This document shows positions 1 through 8,712 of a stretch of DNA of 36,105 nt, piece by piece. The stretch is taken from the NCBI GenBank assembly GCA_027306595.1, contig DAHUZI010000006.1:1-36105 (forward strand), read 5' to 3'. Under the pieces are notes generated by a model that made no database searches, was not told where the DNA came from, and saw only the letters and a program-made list of their open reading frames with translations. Both the position numbers and the translations under genes were made by a program. This stretch comes from Candidatus Dormiibacterota bacterium. GTDB taxonomy: Bacteria > Chloroflexota > Dormibacteria > Aeolococcales > Bog-877. Each line of letters begins with the position of its first letter. The first letter of the stretch is position 1.

Positions 1-3000
1 GCCCACGCGGGGCACCCGGCCGCCGGGCCGGTCGCCCCGCCCGCTGCCCGCGGCCTCGTCCCCGGGCACCGGCGCCCCAGCCGCCTGCAGCGCCAGCCGC
101 CCCCCACCCGCGGACGCGGGCGGCTCGGGGTGCCCGAGGAGGAAGCCCTGGCCGAGGTGGATCCCGAGCCGGCGGATCGCGCGCTCCTCGGCGTAGGTCT
201 CGATCCCGGCGGCGATCACGGTGCAGCCGTGCTCGCGGGCGACGCGGACCAGGGTGGCGAGCTGCGCCTGCCGGGCCCGGTCCCGGCCGATGCCCTCGAT
301 CACCGTCCGATCGACCTTCACGAAGGCGGGCCGCAGCTCCATGAGCACGGCCAGGCTCTTGTGCCCCACGCCGACGTGCTCCAGGGCCAGGACCACGTTG
401 GCGGGCAGGAGGCGGGACAGCGCCCGGAGCTCGCGCGAGAGCTGGCTGGTGGAGGGCTCGGGGATCTCGACCACGACCGGGCGATCGAACGCCGCCAGCC
501 GCGCTCGGAGCGCTCGCCGGGTCACGAGGAGCGGCGCCGACCCCTTGACGGCGAGCCACGGCCCGGGCCCGAGGTTGGCTGCCGCCGCCAGGGCGGTCGC
601 GGCCAGCTCCTCCTCAACGGCCGTCCGCCGGCCCGCCGCCACCGCATCGGCCAGCCGCCGCTCTGGGCTCGACCCGTCAGCCAGACGCGCCAGCGCCTCG
701 TGTCCGACCACCCCCCGGGTCGCGAGGTCGACCACCGGCTGGAAGACCGCCGAGACGGGCGGGAGAGCGCCGGCCGCCCCGCCCTCGGGGGTGCCGAGGC
801 GGCCGGCGCCGCCGGCCGCGAGCACCGAGCGCCAGTCGGCGAGCTGGGGTGGCGGCGCCGGTGGGCTGCGCCAGATCCGCCGCCGGGGCCGGGCCGCCGC
901 CGGCTTGTAGAGGGGGGCGGTCCCGTGGACCCAGGCATCGACAAGCGAGTTGCGCAGGCCGACGAAGGCCAGGACCGCGTAGGCGAGGAGGGAGAGGTTG
1001 AGGGCGGCGTAGGCGAGGTTCTCCCAGCGATGGAAGAGGTAGGCCTCGAGGACGGTGTAGGCGGCCAGCCCCATGAGGACGTAGGGGGCGATGAGGAACA
1101 GCGCCGGGGTGACGGTCCGGTCGCGCACCTTTGGGGTGCGGGCGAAGGCGGCCTTGGACGCCGTGAGGGCCTGAACTACGGTCGCGAGCGAGCCCGCCAG
1201 GTTGACCGGAAGCAGGAGGAGGTTGAAGCCGTAGACGCGGAAGACGTCGGAGCGCTTGTAGCCGCAGTAGCGCAGGTCGGAGGCCATGGCCGCGAAGTAG
1301 GGGAGCGCGACCAGACCGAGCAGGGGCGAGATCAGGATGGCGTTGAAGGGGAAGGCGAGCAGCGCCAGCAGGCTGAGTGAGCTCCAGGTGATGGAGGCCA
1401 TGTAGTTCCAGCGCAGGAACAGCTCAAGGGGTCGCGCCCGCTGCTCAGCGCCGCGGCGGGCGCGGGCCTGACGACGGAGCTTGGGCACGATCAGCAACCC
1501 GCCCGTCGCCCACCGCTGGCGCTGGATGCACAGCGAACCGAAGTCCGGCGGGGTGGCGCTGTAGCTCAGCCGCTCCGGGTAGTTGAGAAGACCCCAGCCG
1601 TGGGTGCGCAGGTCGACCGTGGACTCGGTGTCCTCGATGACCGTCCGGTCGCGGATGTAGGTCCGGATCTCGAAGTCACCGAGGTAGCTCCGAACCACGA
1701 CGTCGTCGAGCGCCTGCTTGCGGATCAGCGCGTTGGCCCCGACCCAGAACGTCGCGTCGTAGTAGGTGAGGCCCTGGTGCACCAGGTGCTGGAGGTCGGT
1801 GGTGGCCCCGGCGATCCGCTCCAACCGGGTCGCCGAGCCGGGAAAGGCGCTGTAGGGGGTCTGGGTGATGGCCACCCGGCCGTGCTCCTGCTGCTCGAGC
1901 ACATGGACGAGCCGCAGGCAGTACTCCGGCAGCAGGACGCTGTCGGCGTCGACGGTGAGGACGTAGGCCGGGTCAGGGACGGAGCGGTCGGCGTTCCCAG
2001 GGCCGGCGGGGACCAGCGCCGGGCCGGCGGCGGTCTCGACCTCGCGGTAGACACCGCCCATGAGCCCGATGTAGCTGTTGAGGTTCATCGCCTTGTTGGG
2101 CTCGTGGGACAGCGAGGCGTAGCGCTTGCGCTCGAAGCTGCTCAGCTCGGCGCGGAAGGTCCAGGCCAGCCGGCGGTAGAGGCGGTGGCCCTGCTGGCGG
2201 GGCAGGACCGCCCGTTCGTCGGCGGCCTGGTGGAGCGCGGACGCCACCACCCGCAGGTCGGCGGCCAGCTGCCGGATCACGTGATTGGCGAGGAACGCGT
2301 CGGTGTGGTCGACGATGTCCTGGTCGGCCGCCAGCTGCTCGAGCCACGCCGCCGCGTGGTCGTACTCGGCCCCCAGCCGGGTGATGGCGTCGGGCCGAAG
2401 GTCCTGGTCGCCGCCGGCGGCCTCGAACGCCTCCAGCGCTGCGTCGTAGCGCGCCGCGGGTCCCGCCAGCAGCTCCTGCACCACCTGGGGCAGCGCGCGA
2501 GCCGCGGCCAGCAGCCCCTGGGCTCGGTCGGTCGTCGGGTCGGGTGGGTCGTCGATGAGGAGCACGACGCGGAGGTCCGGGTACTCCTGAAGCGCCACCG
2601 AGAGCAGGGTGTTGCGGATGACCCCGGCGTCCTCCTGGTACGAGGGCACCAGCGCGGTGAGGCTCGGGGCCCGCCCGTCGTAGAGGGCGTCGAGCGCTGC
2701 CCGGGTCGCCCGGTGATGGGCCCGCGCGCGGTACATGAACCCCAGCCGGCTGAGGAGGTAGGCGACCGTCGACGCCGTGAGCAGGGTGACGATCACGAGG
2801 TAGGCGATCACCTCGGCGCGCGCGATCGGGCTCGCTTCGCTCGGGTTGAGGAGGTCGCCGAAGAGCCAGCTGACGGCGTAGGCGGTCCACGCCGCCACCG
2901 TCGCGATGATGGCGAGTCGGGCCATCCCCAGCCGGCGGTCGCTGATGGGGGTCGCCACCACGGGTAGCGGCTGGGTGCGGCGATCGTGACCCCACTGCCG

Positions 3001-3132
3001 CCGGGGCCGGCGGCGGGTCGAACCGGGCCCGGGGGGCGCGGCGCCCGCGGTCGGGCTCGGCTGTGGGCCAGGCGGCGCGCTGGGCGCACTGGGGCTCGCT
3101 ATTGAGCCCCCGCGGAGCCGGATGATGGGCAT
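1..3132 (-). CDS. Membrane glycosyltransferase family 2 fused to a degenerate EAL domain (C-terminus cut by window edge)
   Basis: No stop is seen from the ATG at 3132 to base 1, so at least 1044 residues are present and the C-terminus is missing. After a proline-rich tail come two membrane segments (about 70-127). A family 2 glycosyltransferase domain follows, with a LIDDPPD motif, VDAD at about 394-397, an ED (DTEST) acceptor-side motif and QRQRW at about 537-541. Four or more further membrane helices lie at about 565-730. This is the processive cellulose synthase/hyaluronan synthase-like plan. An EAL domain starts near 800: HEALARL keeps the EAL motif (812-814), VKVDR keeps Lys 939, and QGF keeps Gln 995. 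However, the usual Asn is Lys 863, DDFG is EHVG (918-919), and EGVET is AGIET (975). I infer synthesis or export of a surface polysaccharide, with EAL as a probable cyclic di-GMP-binding, non-hydrolysing sensor. The ATG lies just after GAGGAG, so a start slightly downstream is possible. Confidence 0.85.
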   Translation of the reverse strand, partial: MPIIRLRGGSIASPSAPSAPPGPQPSPTAGAAPPGPGSTRRRPRRQWGHDRRTQPLPVVATPISDRRLGMARLAIIATVAAWTAYAVSWLFGDLLNPSEASPIARAEVIAYLVIVTLLTASTVAYLLSRLGFMYRARAHHRATRAALDALYDGRAPSLTALVPSYQEDAGVIRNTLLSVALQEYPDLRVVLLIDDPPDPTTDRAQGLLAAARALPQVVQELLAGPAARYDAALEAFEAAGGDQDLRPDAITRLGAEYDHAAAWLEQLAADQDIVDHTDAFLANHVIRQLAADLRVVASALHQAADERAVLPRQQGHRLYRRLAWTFRAELSSFERKRYASLSHEPNKAMNLNSYIGLMGGVYREVETAAGPALVPAGPGNADRSVPDPAYVLTVDADSVLLPEYCLRLVHVLEQQEHGRVAITQTPYSAFPGSATRLERIAGATTDLQHLVHQGLTYYDATFWVGANALIRKQALDDVVVRSYLGDFEIRTYIRDRTVIEDTESTVDLRTHGWGLLNYPERLSYSATPPDFGSLCIQRQRWATGGLLIVPKLRRQARARRGAEQRARPLELFLRWNYMASITWSSLSLLALLAFPFNAILISPLLGLVALPYFAAMASDLRYCGYKRSDVFRVYGFNLLLLPVNLAGSLATVVQALTASKAAFARTPKVRDRTVTPALFLIAPYVLMGLAAYTVLEAYLFHRWENLAYAALNLSLLAYAVLAFVGLRNSLVDAWVHGTAPLYKPAAARPRRRIWRSPPAPPPQLADWRSVLAAGGAGRLGTPEGGAAGALPPVSAVFQPVVDLATRGVVGHEALARLADGSSPERRLADAVAAGRRTAVEEELAATALAAAANLGPGPWLAVKGSAPLLVTRRALRARLAAFDRPVVVEIPEPSTSQLSRELRALSRLLPANVVLALEHVGVGHKSLAVLMELRPAFVKVDRTVIEGIGRDRARQAQLATLVRVAREHGCTVIAAGIETYAEERAIRRLGIHLGQGFLLGHPEPPASAGGGRLALQAAGAPVPGDEAAGSGRGDRPGGRVPRVG

Positions 3133-3336
3133 CTCCTCAGGGGTGGGGCCAGCGCGGAGGGGAGGCCGCGGGACGCGCGCCAGTGCCTCGAACGTAGCAG
3201 ACGGGGCGGTGGCCGCTCGCGGGTGCCAGCACCCGGGGCCGCCCGCGTGGCGCCAGCGCCTGCTGGCCGCCCGCCCTGTCGGCGAGGGCCGGCCCCGCCG
3301 CTGCGGTGCGCGCCGCCGCTGCGGGATCATGGGGCC

Positions 3337-4479
3337 GTGGCGGAGGAGGGCGCGAGCCGGGACGGGGGTGGCGGGGCCCCAGCGACCCTGGTCCTGGACG
3401 GGCACAACGACCTCCCCTGGGCCCACCGGACCGAGTTCGGGGGCGACCTCCAGGCCGCCGGCGTCGACGACCCCCAACCGCGCCTCCACACCGACATCCC
3501 CCGGCTGCGTCGGGGGGGCGTCGGGGGGCAGTTCTGGTCGGTGTACGTGCCCGCCGACCTCGAAGGGGCGCCCGCCGTTCTCGCCACCCTGGAGCAGATC
3601 GACTTCGTCCACCGGCTGGTGGCCCGCTACCCCCAGGTCTTCGGTCTGGCGCTGACCGCGAGCGCCGTCGAGGCGACGATGGCGGAGGGCCGGATCGCCT
3701 GCCTTCTGGGGGCGGAGGGCGGCCACTCGATCGGCGGCTCGCTGGCGGCCCTGCGCATGTTCTACCGGCTCGGCGTCCGCTACCTCACCCTCACCCACAA
3801 CCGCAACGTGCCCTTCGCGGACTCCGCCACCGACGCCCCGCGCCTCGAGGGCCTCTCGCCGGACGGCGAGCGGGTGGTCGAGGCCATGAACCGACTCGGG
3901 ATGCTGGTGGACCTCAGCCACACCGCCCCTGGGACCGCCGCGCGGGCGCTGGACGTGAGCGCCGCGCCGGTGATCTTCAGCCACTCCTCCTGCCGCGCGC
4001 TGTGCGATCACCCGCGCAACGTCTCCGACGCGCTGCTCCAGCGGCTCGCCGCCAACGGCGGGGTGGTCATGATCACCTTCGTCGCCCAGTTCATCTCCCC
4101 GGCGGCGGCGGCGTGGCAGGCGGAGGAGCACGCGGAGCTTGAACGCCTGGGGCTCGACGAGTCCGACCCGGGGGCGCGGGCGGCCGAGGCCGAATGGCAG
4201 GCGCGCCACCCGTGCCCGCCGGTGGCGCTGGCCGAGGTCGCCGACCACGTGGACCACGCCCGCCAGGTGGCCGGGGTGGACCACGTCGGCCTGGGCGGCG
4301 ACTTCGATGGCACCCGCCATCTGCCGCAGGGGCTCGAGGACGTCGCCGGCTATCCCCGGCTCCTCGCGGCGCTGCAGCAGCGGGGCTGGAGTGACGGCGA
4401 GCTCCGGCAGCTGGCTCACGGCAACGTCCTGCGGGCGCTGAGCGCAGCCGAGGCGGCCGCGCGGCGACTGGCCGGCTGA
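3337..4479 (+). CDS. Membrane dipeptidase (peptidase family M19)
   Basis: Zinc dipeptidase of the renal dipeptidase family, about 380 residues, close to the usual family length. The di-zinc ligands can be followed: GHND (His 23, Asp 25), the bridging Glu in GAEGG (Glu 127), DLSH (His 195), FSHSS (His 216) and GGDFDG (Asp 322). Family members cleave dipeptides, including some D-residue dipeptides, or act on related amide substrates; the substrate here cannot be told. No signal peptide is visible from the chosen GTG at 3337, so the protein is probably cytoplasmic. The frame stays open to an ATG at 3223, but those extra 38 residues are arginine/proline-rich and do not resemble the family, so GTG was preferred. 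It is divergent from the glycosyltransferase gene and precedes a methyltransferase on the same strand. Confidence 0.9.
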   Translation: MAEEGASRDGGGGAPATLVLDGHNDLPWAHRTEFGGDLQAAGVDDPQPRLHTDIPRLRRGGVGGQFWSVYVPADLEGAPAVLATLEQIDFVHRLVARYPQVFGLALTASAVEATMAEGRIACLLGAEGGHSIGGSLAALRMFYRLGVRYLTLTHNRNVPFADSATDAPRLEGLSPDGERVVEAMNRLGMLVDLSHTAPGTAARALDVSAAPVIFSHSSCRALCDHPRNVSDALLQRLAANGGVVMITFVAQFISPAAAAWQAEEHAELERLGLDESDPGARAAEAEWQARHPCPPVALAEVADHVDHARQVAGVDHVGLGGDFDGTRHLPQGLEDVAGYPRLLAALQQRGWSDGELRQLAHGNVLRALSAAEAAARRLAG

Positions 4480-4605
4480 GGGCTGGCGCCGGGCCCTGCT
4501 CCCCACGCCAGGGTCCGGCGCCGGGCCGGCGTATCCTCACCGGGTGGCGCCACGACCGGGGACTCGGCGGGCGCGGGCGGGGCGTCGGGGGGTCTCGGTC
4601 CGGCG

Positions 4606-5268
4606 ATGAGGCTGGGCTCCGTCGCTGGCCGGCTGGCCGCCCTCGGCTACGAGCGAGCGACCGTGGGTGCGGAGCGCCGCTGGTTCGGGGCGCGCCGGCG
4701 CGAGCTCCTGGCGGCGGCGGCCGGCCGGACCCTTGACGTGGGCTGCGGCACCGGGGCCAACCTCGCCCACCTGCCGCCCGATCGCGTGGACTCGCTCGTG
4801 CTCCTCGACCCCTCACCGTGGATGCTCGCCCACGCCCGCCGCCGGGCGGCGGCGGCGGGCGTGCCCGCCGAGACCCGCCGCGGCCGCGCCGAGGCGCTCG
4901 ACTTCGAGGACGCCTCGTTCGACACCGTGATCTTCACCCTCAGCCTCTGCACGATCGGTGGGCCCGACCGAGCGCTGGCGGAAGCGCGCCGGGTCCTGCG
5001 ACCGGGCGGGCGGCTTCTGGTGCTCGAGCACGTCCGGGCGCGGGAGCCACGGCTCGCTGGGTGGCAGGACCGCCTGGAGCGTCCGTGGGGGTGGCTGGCC
5101 CTGGGCTGCCACCCGAACCGGGACACGTGGGCGGCGATCGAGGCGGCTGGGTTCACCTTCGAGCGGGTGGCGGAGCGGCGGGAGCGCCGGATCCCGCTGC
5201 CGCTCCTCCAGCCCCAGCTCCTCGGGGTCGCGCGGCCCTGCAGAGCGCCGACCGGCACCGCTGGGTAG
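4606..5268 (+). CDS. Class I SAM-dependent methyltransferase
   Basis: A 220-residue Rossmann-fold methyltransferase of the Methyltransf_11/UbiE-like group. Motif I is LDVGCGTGAN at about 43-52. The acidic end of the second strand follows in LVLLDPS, then the FDTVIFTLSLCTIG region and the post-motif RVLRPGGRLLVLEHVR. The last part (RPWGWLALGCHPNRDT, then AAGF) resembles small-molecule or quinone/phospholipid-type methyltransferases; the acceptor substrate is not evident. ATG at 4606 gives a normal N-terminus; the ribosome binding site is weak. The gene ends nine bases before the convergent membrane protease gene. About 125 bp separate it from the M19 peptidase upstream, so shared transcription is possible but not shown. 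Confidence 0.85.
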   Translation: MRLGSVAGRLAALGYERATVGAERRWFGARRRELLAAAAGRTLDVGCGTGANLAHLPPDRVDSLVLLDPSPWMLAHARRRAAAAGVPAETRRGRAEALDFEDASFDTVIFTLSLCTIGGPDRALAEARRVLRPGGRLLVLEHVRAREPRLAGWQDRLERPWGWLALGCHPNRDTWAAIEAAGFTFERVAERRERRIPLPLLQPQLLGVARPCRAPTGTAG

Positions 5269-5277
5269 GGCCCCCGC

Positions 5278-5694
5278 CTACGCCGGAGGCAGCCGCCGCC
5301 GGTGCCAGCGCCGGACCCGCGAGCCGTCGCCGCCCGGGATCAGCCAGTTGGCGGCCAGCTCGACCGCCGCCACCAGCACCAGCCAGAACGCCCAGGGGGG
5401 GATCAGGACCGCGCCCACCAGCCAGACCACCGTCTCGGCGATCGGTCCCGCCTCCCAGGCGCGAAGCAGGCTGCGCACCGGGGCGCGGCTGGGATCGAAC
5501 CGCCAGCCGATCCCCTGCCAGCGCACGGAGGGGGCGACCTCGACGCCGGCCAGCCGCAGCCCGACGGCGTGCGAGCCCTCGTGGGCGACCAGCGCCGCGG
5601 CCGCGACGGCCAGCGCGCCCACCCACACGCTGCCCACCAGCAGCACCAGCGTGAGCGCGATGGTGGCGGCCGCCCAGGGCCAGACCCGCTTCAC
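5278..5694 (-). CDS. Small integral membrane metalloprotease-like protein (HExxH)
   Basis: A 138-residue, strongly hydrophobic protein with about four membrane segments. The second segment carries AHEGSHA, an HExxH zinc motif (His 38, Glu 39, His 42). Near the C-terminus, NWLIPGGDG (Asn 116, Asp 123) looks like the N-x-P-x-x-D-G third-ligand motif of site-2 protease (M50) relatives and DUF3267-type proteins. I infer an intramembrane zinc protease or a close relative; the length is short for M50 but normal for the small members. GTG at 5694 is supported by AGGAGGG about five bases upstream. It is divergent from the radical SAM gene (207 bp apart) and convergent with the methyltransferase. The substrate is unknown. 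Confidence 0.72.
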   Translation of the reverse strand: MKRVWPWAAATIALTLVLLVGSVWVGALAVAAAALVAHEGSHAVGLRLAGVEVAPSVRWQGIGWRFDPSRAPVRSLLRAWEAGPIAETVVWLVGAVLIPPWAFWLVLVAAVELAANWLIPGGDGSRVRRWHRRRLPPA

Positions 5695-5901
5695 GACTCC
5701 CTCCTAGGGCCGCGGTGGCGATCCGGTGATGCGTTCCCGACCTCAGCATATCCGCGGCGGCCTGGGACACCGTGGCGCGAACGGCCGATGCGTCGCGGCC
5801 CCGGCCCGCCGTCAGGTCCCAGTGCAGGGCCGGCTGGGCCCCGCGATCGAGATCGACATTTGGGCCGCCGGCCGCCGGCTGTCAGGCTGGGCCCGGTGGG
5901 G

Positions 5902-7020
5902 ATGGCGCGTGCTAGCAGCCGGACCGGGACGCAGCCGGTCGGCGGGATGCCGGTGGCCGCGGCCGAGGCTCGGGGCGAGGCCCCGGACTGGACGCGGCGC
6001 CCCCACGTCGTCACCTGGGAGGTGACGCGCGCCTGCCAGCTCCACTGCCGCCACTGCCGCGCCCGGGCCATCCGTCGACGCGACCCGGCCGAGCTGTCGG
6101 CGGTGGAGGTCCAGGCCGTCCTCGACGACCTCGCCCACGGCTTCGAGCGCCCGCCGGTCGTGGTCCTCACCGGGGGGGATCCCCTCGAGCGCGACGACCT
6201 GGACGCCATCATCGGGGCCGCGGTCACCCGCGGTCTGGCCGTGTCGATCGCCCCGAGCGTGACCCCCCGCCTGTCCGCCGACGTGCTCAGGCGGTGGCGC
6301 GCGCTCGGCGTCGTCTCGGTTGCGCTCTCGCTCGATGGTGCCGGCCCCGAGGTTCATGACCGGTTCCGGGGCGTGGCCGGGACCTTCGTGCGCACGATGG
6401 AGCTGGCGCAGACGGCGGTGGGGCTCGGTCTGCGCCTCCAGATCAACACCTCGGTCGCCACCGATACGGTGGGCGGCCTCGCTGCCACCGGGGCTCGGGT
6501 CCTCGAGCTAGGAGCGACCAGCTGGGAGTGCTTCTTCGTGATCCCGACCGGCCGGGCCCGCCCCCAGGACTGCCTTGCCGCCCCCGAGCTCGAGCGGACG
6601 CTCGGCTGGCTCGCCGCCTGGGCGGAGCGGGTGGCCTTCCGGGTCACCGCCGTTGGCGCCCCCCAGTTCGTTCGGGTGGCCACGGCGCGGCACCCGACGG
6701 CCGAGCCGGCCCGACCGATCGTCCGTGAGGCGCGGGGGTTCGCCTTCATCGACCACCGCGGAGCGGTGATGCCCAGCGGCTACCTGCCCGTCGCCGGGGG
6801 CAGCGTACGTCGGCAGCCCCTCTCGACCGTGTACCGCGACGCCGAGCTGTTCCGGGCGCTGCGCGACCCGGGGCGCCTGCGGGGCGGCTGCGGCGGCTGC
6901 GTGTATCGCGAGCTCTGCGGAGGCTCTCGCGCCCGCGCCTATGCCCTCACCGGGGACTGGCTCGCCGCAGACCCCGGCTGTCCCCTGGCGCTGGAGCCGG
7001 TCGAGCCCGCACGGGGCTAG
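5902..7020 (+). CDS. Radical SAM/SPASM domain protein (NirJ/TIGR04053-like)
   Basis: A 372-residue radical SAM enzyme. The [4Fe-4S]-SAM site is CQLHCRHC (Cys 45, 49, 52), preceded by HVVTWEVTRA. It is followed by the GGDP motif (VVLTGGDPLERDDL) and SVALSLDGA. The C-terminus has a SPASM-like cysteine set at 330, 333, 339 and 360 that could hold auxiliary iron-sulphur clusters. This layout matches the NirJ/AhbC heme-modifying relatives and the TIGR04053 (BA_1875-type) group rather than sulfatase maturases; the reaction is unknown. ATG 5902 has GGTGGGG close upstream. A second in-frame ATG at 5947, after GGCGGG, is an alternative. Its stop codon overlaps that of the convergent phosphoesterase. 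The frame runs open upstream to 5302, but only through the antisense of the membrane protease. Confidence 0.87.
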   Translation: MARASSRTGTQPVGGMPVAAAEARGEAPDWTRRPHVVTWEVTRACQLHCRHCRARAIRRRDPAELSAVEVQAVLDDLAHGFERPPVVVLTGGDPLERDDLDAIIGAAVTRGLAVSIAPSVTPRLSADVLRRWRALGVVSVALSLDGAGPEVHDRFRGVAGTFVRTMELAQTAVGLGLRLQINTSVATDTVGGLAATGARVLELGATSWECFFVIPTGRARPQDCLAAPELERTLGWLAAWAERVAFRVTAVGAPQFVRVATARHPTAEPARPIVREARGFAFIDHRGAVMPSGYLPVAGGSVRRQPLSTVYRDAELFRALRDPGRLRGGCGGCVYRELCGGSRARAYALTGDWLAADPGCPLALEPVEPARG

Positions 7021-8555
7021 GGGACGGGCCCGGTCGGGGCCGTCAGCGGGGTGACGCCGACGTCGAGGGTGAGCCAGCCGCGGGCGCCCTCCGGCCCCCG
7101 GGCGAGCAGGCGGTAGTAGCCGGGGGCCGCGAGGCGGACCGTCACCAGCGCCCGGCCCTGGGCCAGCTCGACCGTCGTCGGGACTCCCGCCGGGGGCGCG
7201 ATCCCCGGGGGCGGCACCAGCTCGAGGTGGACAGGCCCGGCCAGCCGGCTCGCCATCGTCAGGCCCGGCGTTGTGGCGACCAGGTGGAGGGTCAGCGGAC
7301 GGCCGGGGGCGACGGCCGGGGGGTCCTCGAGGGGGCTCGCCCCCAGGAAGAGGAGGGTGCGCGGGGGGACGACCGGCGGCCGGGGCGGCGGCAGCGGCGG
7401 CTGGCTGCCGTCGAAGAGCGTGGCGAGGTCGTTCTGGCGCGCGACCAGGGGGTCGAGCGGCGCCAGGTGCCAGAGGTGCTCGACGAAGGCGAGGATCGAC
7501 AGGTTCGTCGTCGGGGGGGCGAAGACCCCCCGGCGCACGTACGGCGAGACCACCACCGTCGGGGTGCGGGTGCCGTAGCCGAAGGGGGTGACGCGGGGCG
7601 GCGGCAGGTGGTCCCAGAAGCCCCCGCCCTCGTCATAGGTGATGAAGACCGCCGTCGAGCGCCACTGCGGGCTGCGCCCCACGGCCGCCAGCAGCTGGCC
7701 CAGCCAGGCGTCGCCCTCGGCGACGTCCTCGGGTGGCTCCTCGCTGTAGCCGACCCCCGGCCGGACCAGGGCGAAGGCCGGCAGCTTCCCGCGGCGGGCG
7801 TCGGCCAGGAATTGGCTGGTCGTCGTGAGCTCGCCCGAGGTGCCGGGCGGGATGATCCGGTCCCAGACGGTGCCCTGGAGGACGCTCGGCGGCACCCCGT
7901 AGTAGACCCGCCAGCTCAGGTGGGCCCGGGTCAGCTGGTCGAAGACCGAGGTCCAGCGGAGCCCGGGGGGCGGGTCGCTGTTCACCATCCAGCCGTCGGC
8001 CGACCCAGCGAGCGCGTAGAGGACGTTGGGCTGGGTCGGAGCGATCGCCAGCTGGAAGTTGTGGTCGAGCAGGGCGTAGTGGGCGGCCAGGTTCTGGAGG
8101 TTGGGGTCGTCGCTCGGGGGGATCAGGGTAACGGCGGCCAGCCCGTCGCCGGGGGTGCGGGTGTACCCGTCCATCCGGTAGCCGCCGGGACCGGCGGCCA
8201 TCGCCCGCAGCTCGCCGGCGCGGCTGTTGTTGATCAGCCCGAGGACGTCCCCCTCGTTGTCGGCGGCGTAGGCGGGCCGCACCACGGCGGGCCCTGTCTT
8301 TGTCGGGCCGGGCAGGGTCGCCGCCGCCGGCACCCCGTCGGCGCCGGGGAAGTCGGCGAAGAGGTTGTCGAAGGTGTGGTTCTCGAGCATCACCTCGACG
8401 ACGTGCCGAATGGGCAGCCCCGGGCCTGGCCCGGTCCCCGCCGCGCGGACCCCAGCCCGAGGGACGATCCCCAGCAGCGCCAGGCCCCCCAGGGCAGCCG
8501 CCGCCAGGCGACGGCCCCGCCGCCCGGGCCTCGCCGCCCCGTCGGTCGCTCCCAC
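7017..8555 (-). CDS. Exported phosphoesterase family protein (phospholipase C/acid phosphatase-like)
   Basis: A 512-residue member of the phosphoesterase family (PF04185, which includes bacterial phospholipase C and AcpA-type acid phosphatases). The N-terminus has an RRGRR stretch followed by an alanine/leucine-rich segment, compatible with a Tat-type signal peptide. The catalytic-site block is VVEVMLENHTFDN (Glu 58, Asn 59). Later blocks typical of the family are PNVLYALAGSADG and FITYDEGGGFWDHLPPP, then GTRTPTVVVSPYVRRG. The last 120 residues look like a beta-rich C-terminal domain. It probably hydrolyses phosphoester bonds outside the membrane, for phosphate scavenging or phospholipid turnover; the substrate cannot be assigned. 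GTG at 8555 is supported by GAGGAGGTGG just upstream. It is divergent from the aminotransferase operon. Confidence 0.88.
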   Translation of the reverse strand: MGATDGAARPGRRGRRLAAAALGGLALLGIVPRAGVRAAGTGPGPGLPIRHVVEVMLENHTFDNLFADFPGADGVPAAATLPGPTKTGPAVVRPAYAADNEGDVLGLINNSRAGELRAMAAGPGGYRMDGYTRTPGDGLAAVTLIPPSDDPNLQNLAAHYALLDHNFQLAIAPTQPNVLYALAGSADGWMVNSDPPPGLRWTSVFDQLTRAHLSWRVYYGVPPSVLQGTVWDRIIPPGTSGELTTTSQFLADARRGKLPAFALVRPGVGYSEEPPEDVAEGDAWLGQLLAAVGRSPQWRSTAVFITYDEGGGFWDHLPPPRVTPFGYGTRTPTVVVSPYVRRGVFAPPTTNLSILAFVEHLWHLAPLDPLVARQNDLATLFDGSQPPLPPPRPPVVPPRTLLFLGASPLEDPPAVAPGRPLTLHLVATTPGLTMASRLAGPVHLELVPPPGIAPPAGVPTTVELAQGRALVTVRLAAPGYYRLLARGPEGARGWLTLDVGVTPLTAPTGPVP

Positions 8556-8712
8556 TCACCACCTCCTCGACCCCGGCCGCCAGCGGCTGGGGGATGGCTC
8601 CAGCCTCGCACGGGACGAGCCGGCGGCGCCGCTCGCGCTTGCCGCCGCGGCGCCGGGTCCGTAGCCTTGAAGCCTGGAGCCGGGCCTGCGGCCCCCACGG
8701 AGGAGCGTTGAC

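Noticed and set aside
130-2967. Long plus-strand frames opposite the glycosyltransferase-EAL gene
   Set aside because: Their products are acidic/glycine-rich mirror translations with no family features; the minus-strand frame holds the real motifs.
5726-6025. Plus-strand frame of 99 residues upstream of the radical SAM gene as a possible precursor peptide
   Set aside because: It overlaps the radical SAM start in another frame, is arginine/glycine-rich, and has no leader or repeated core motif.
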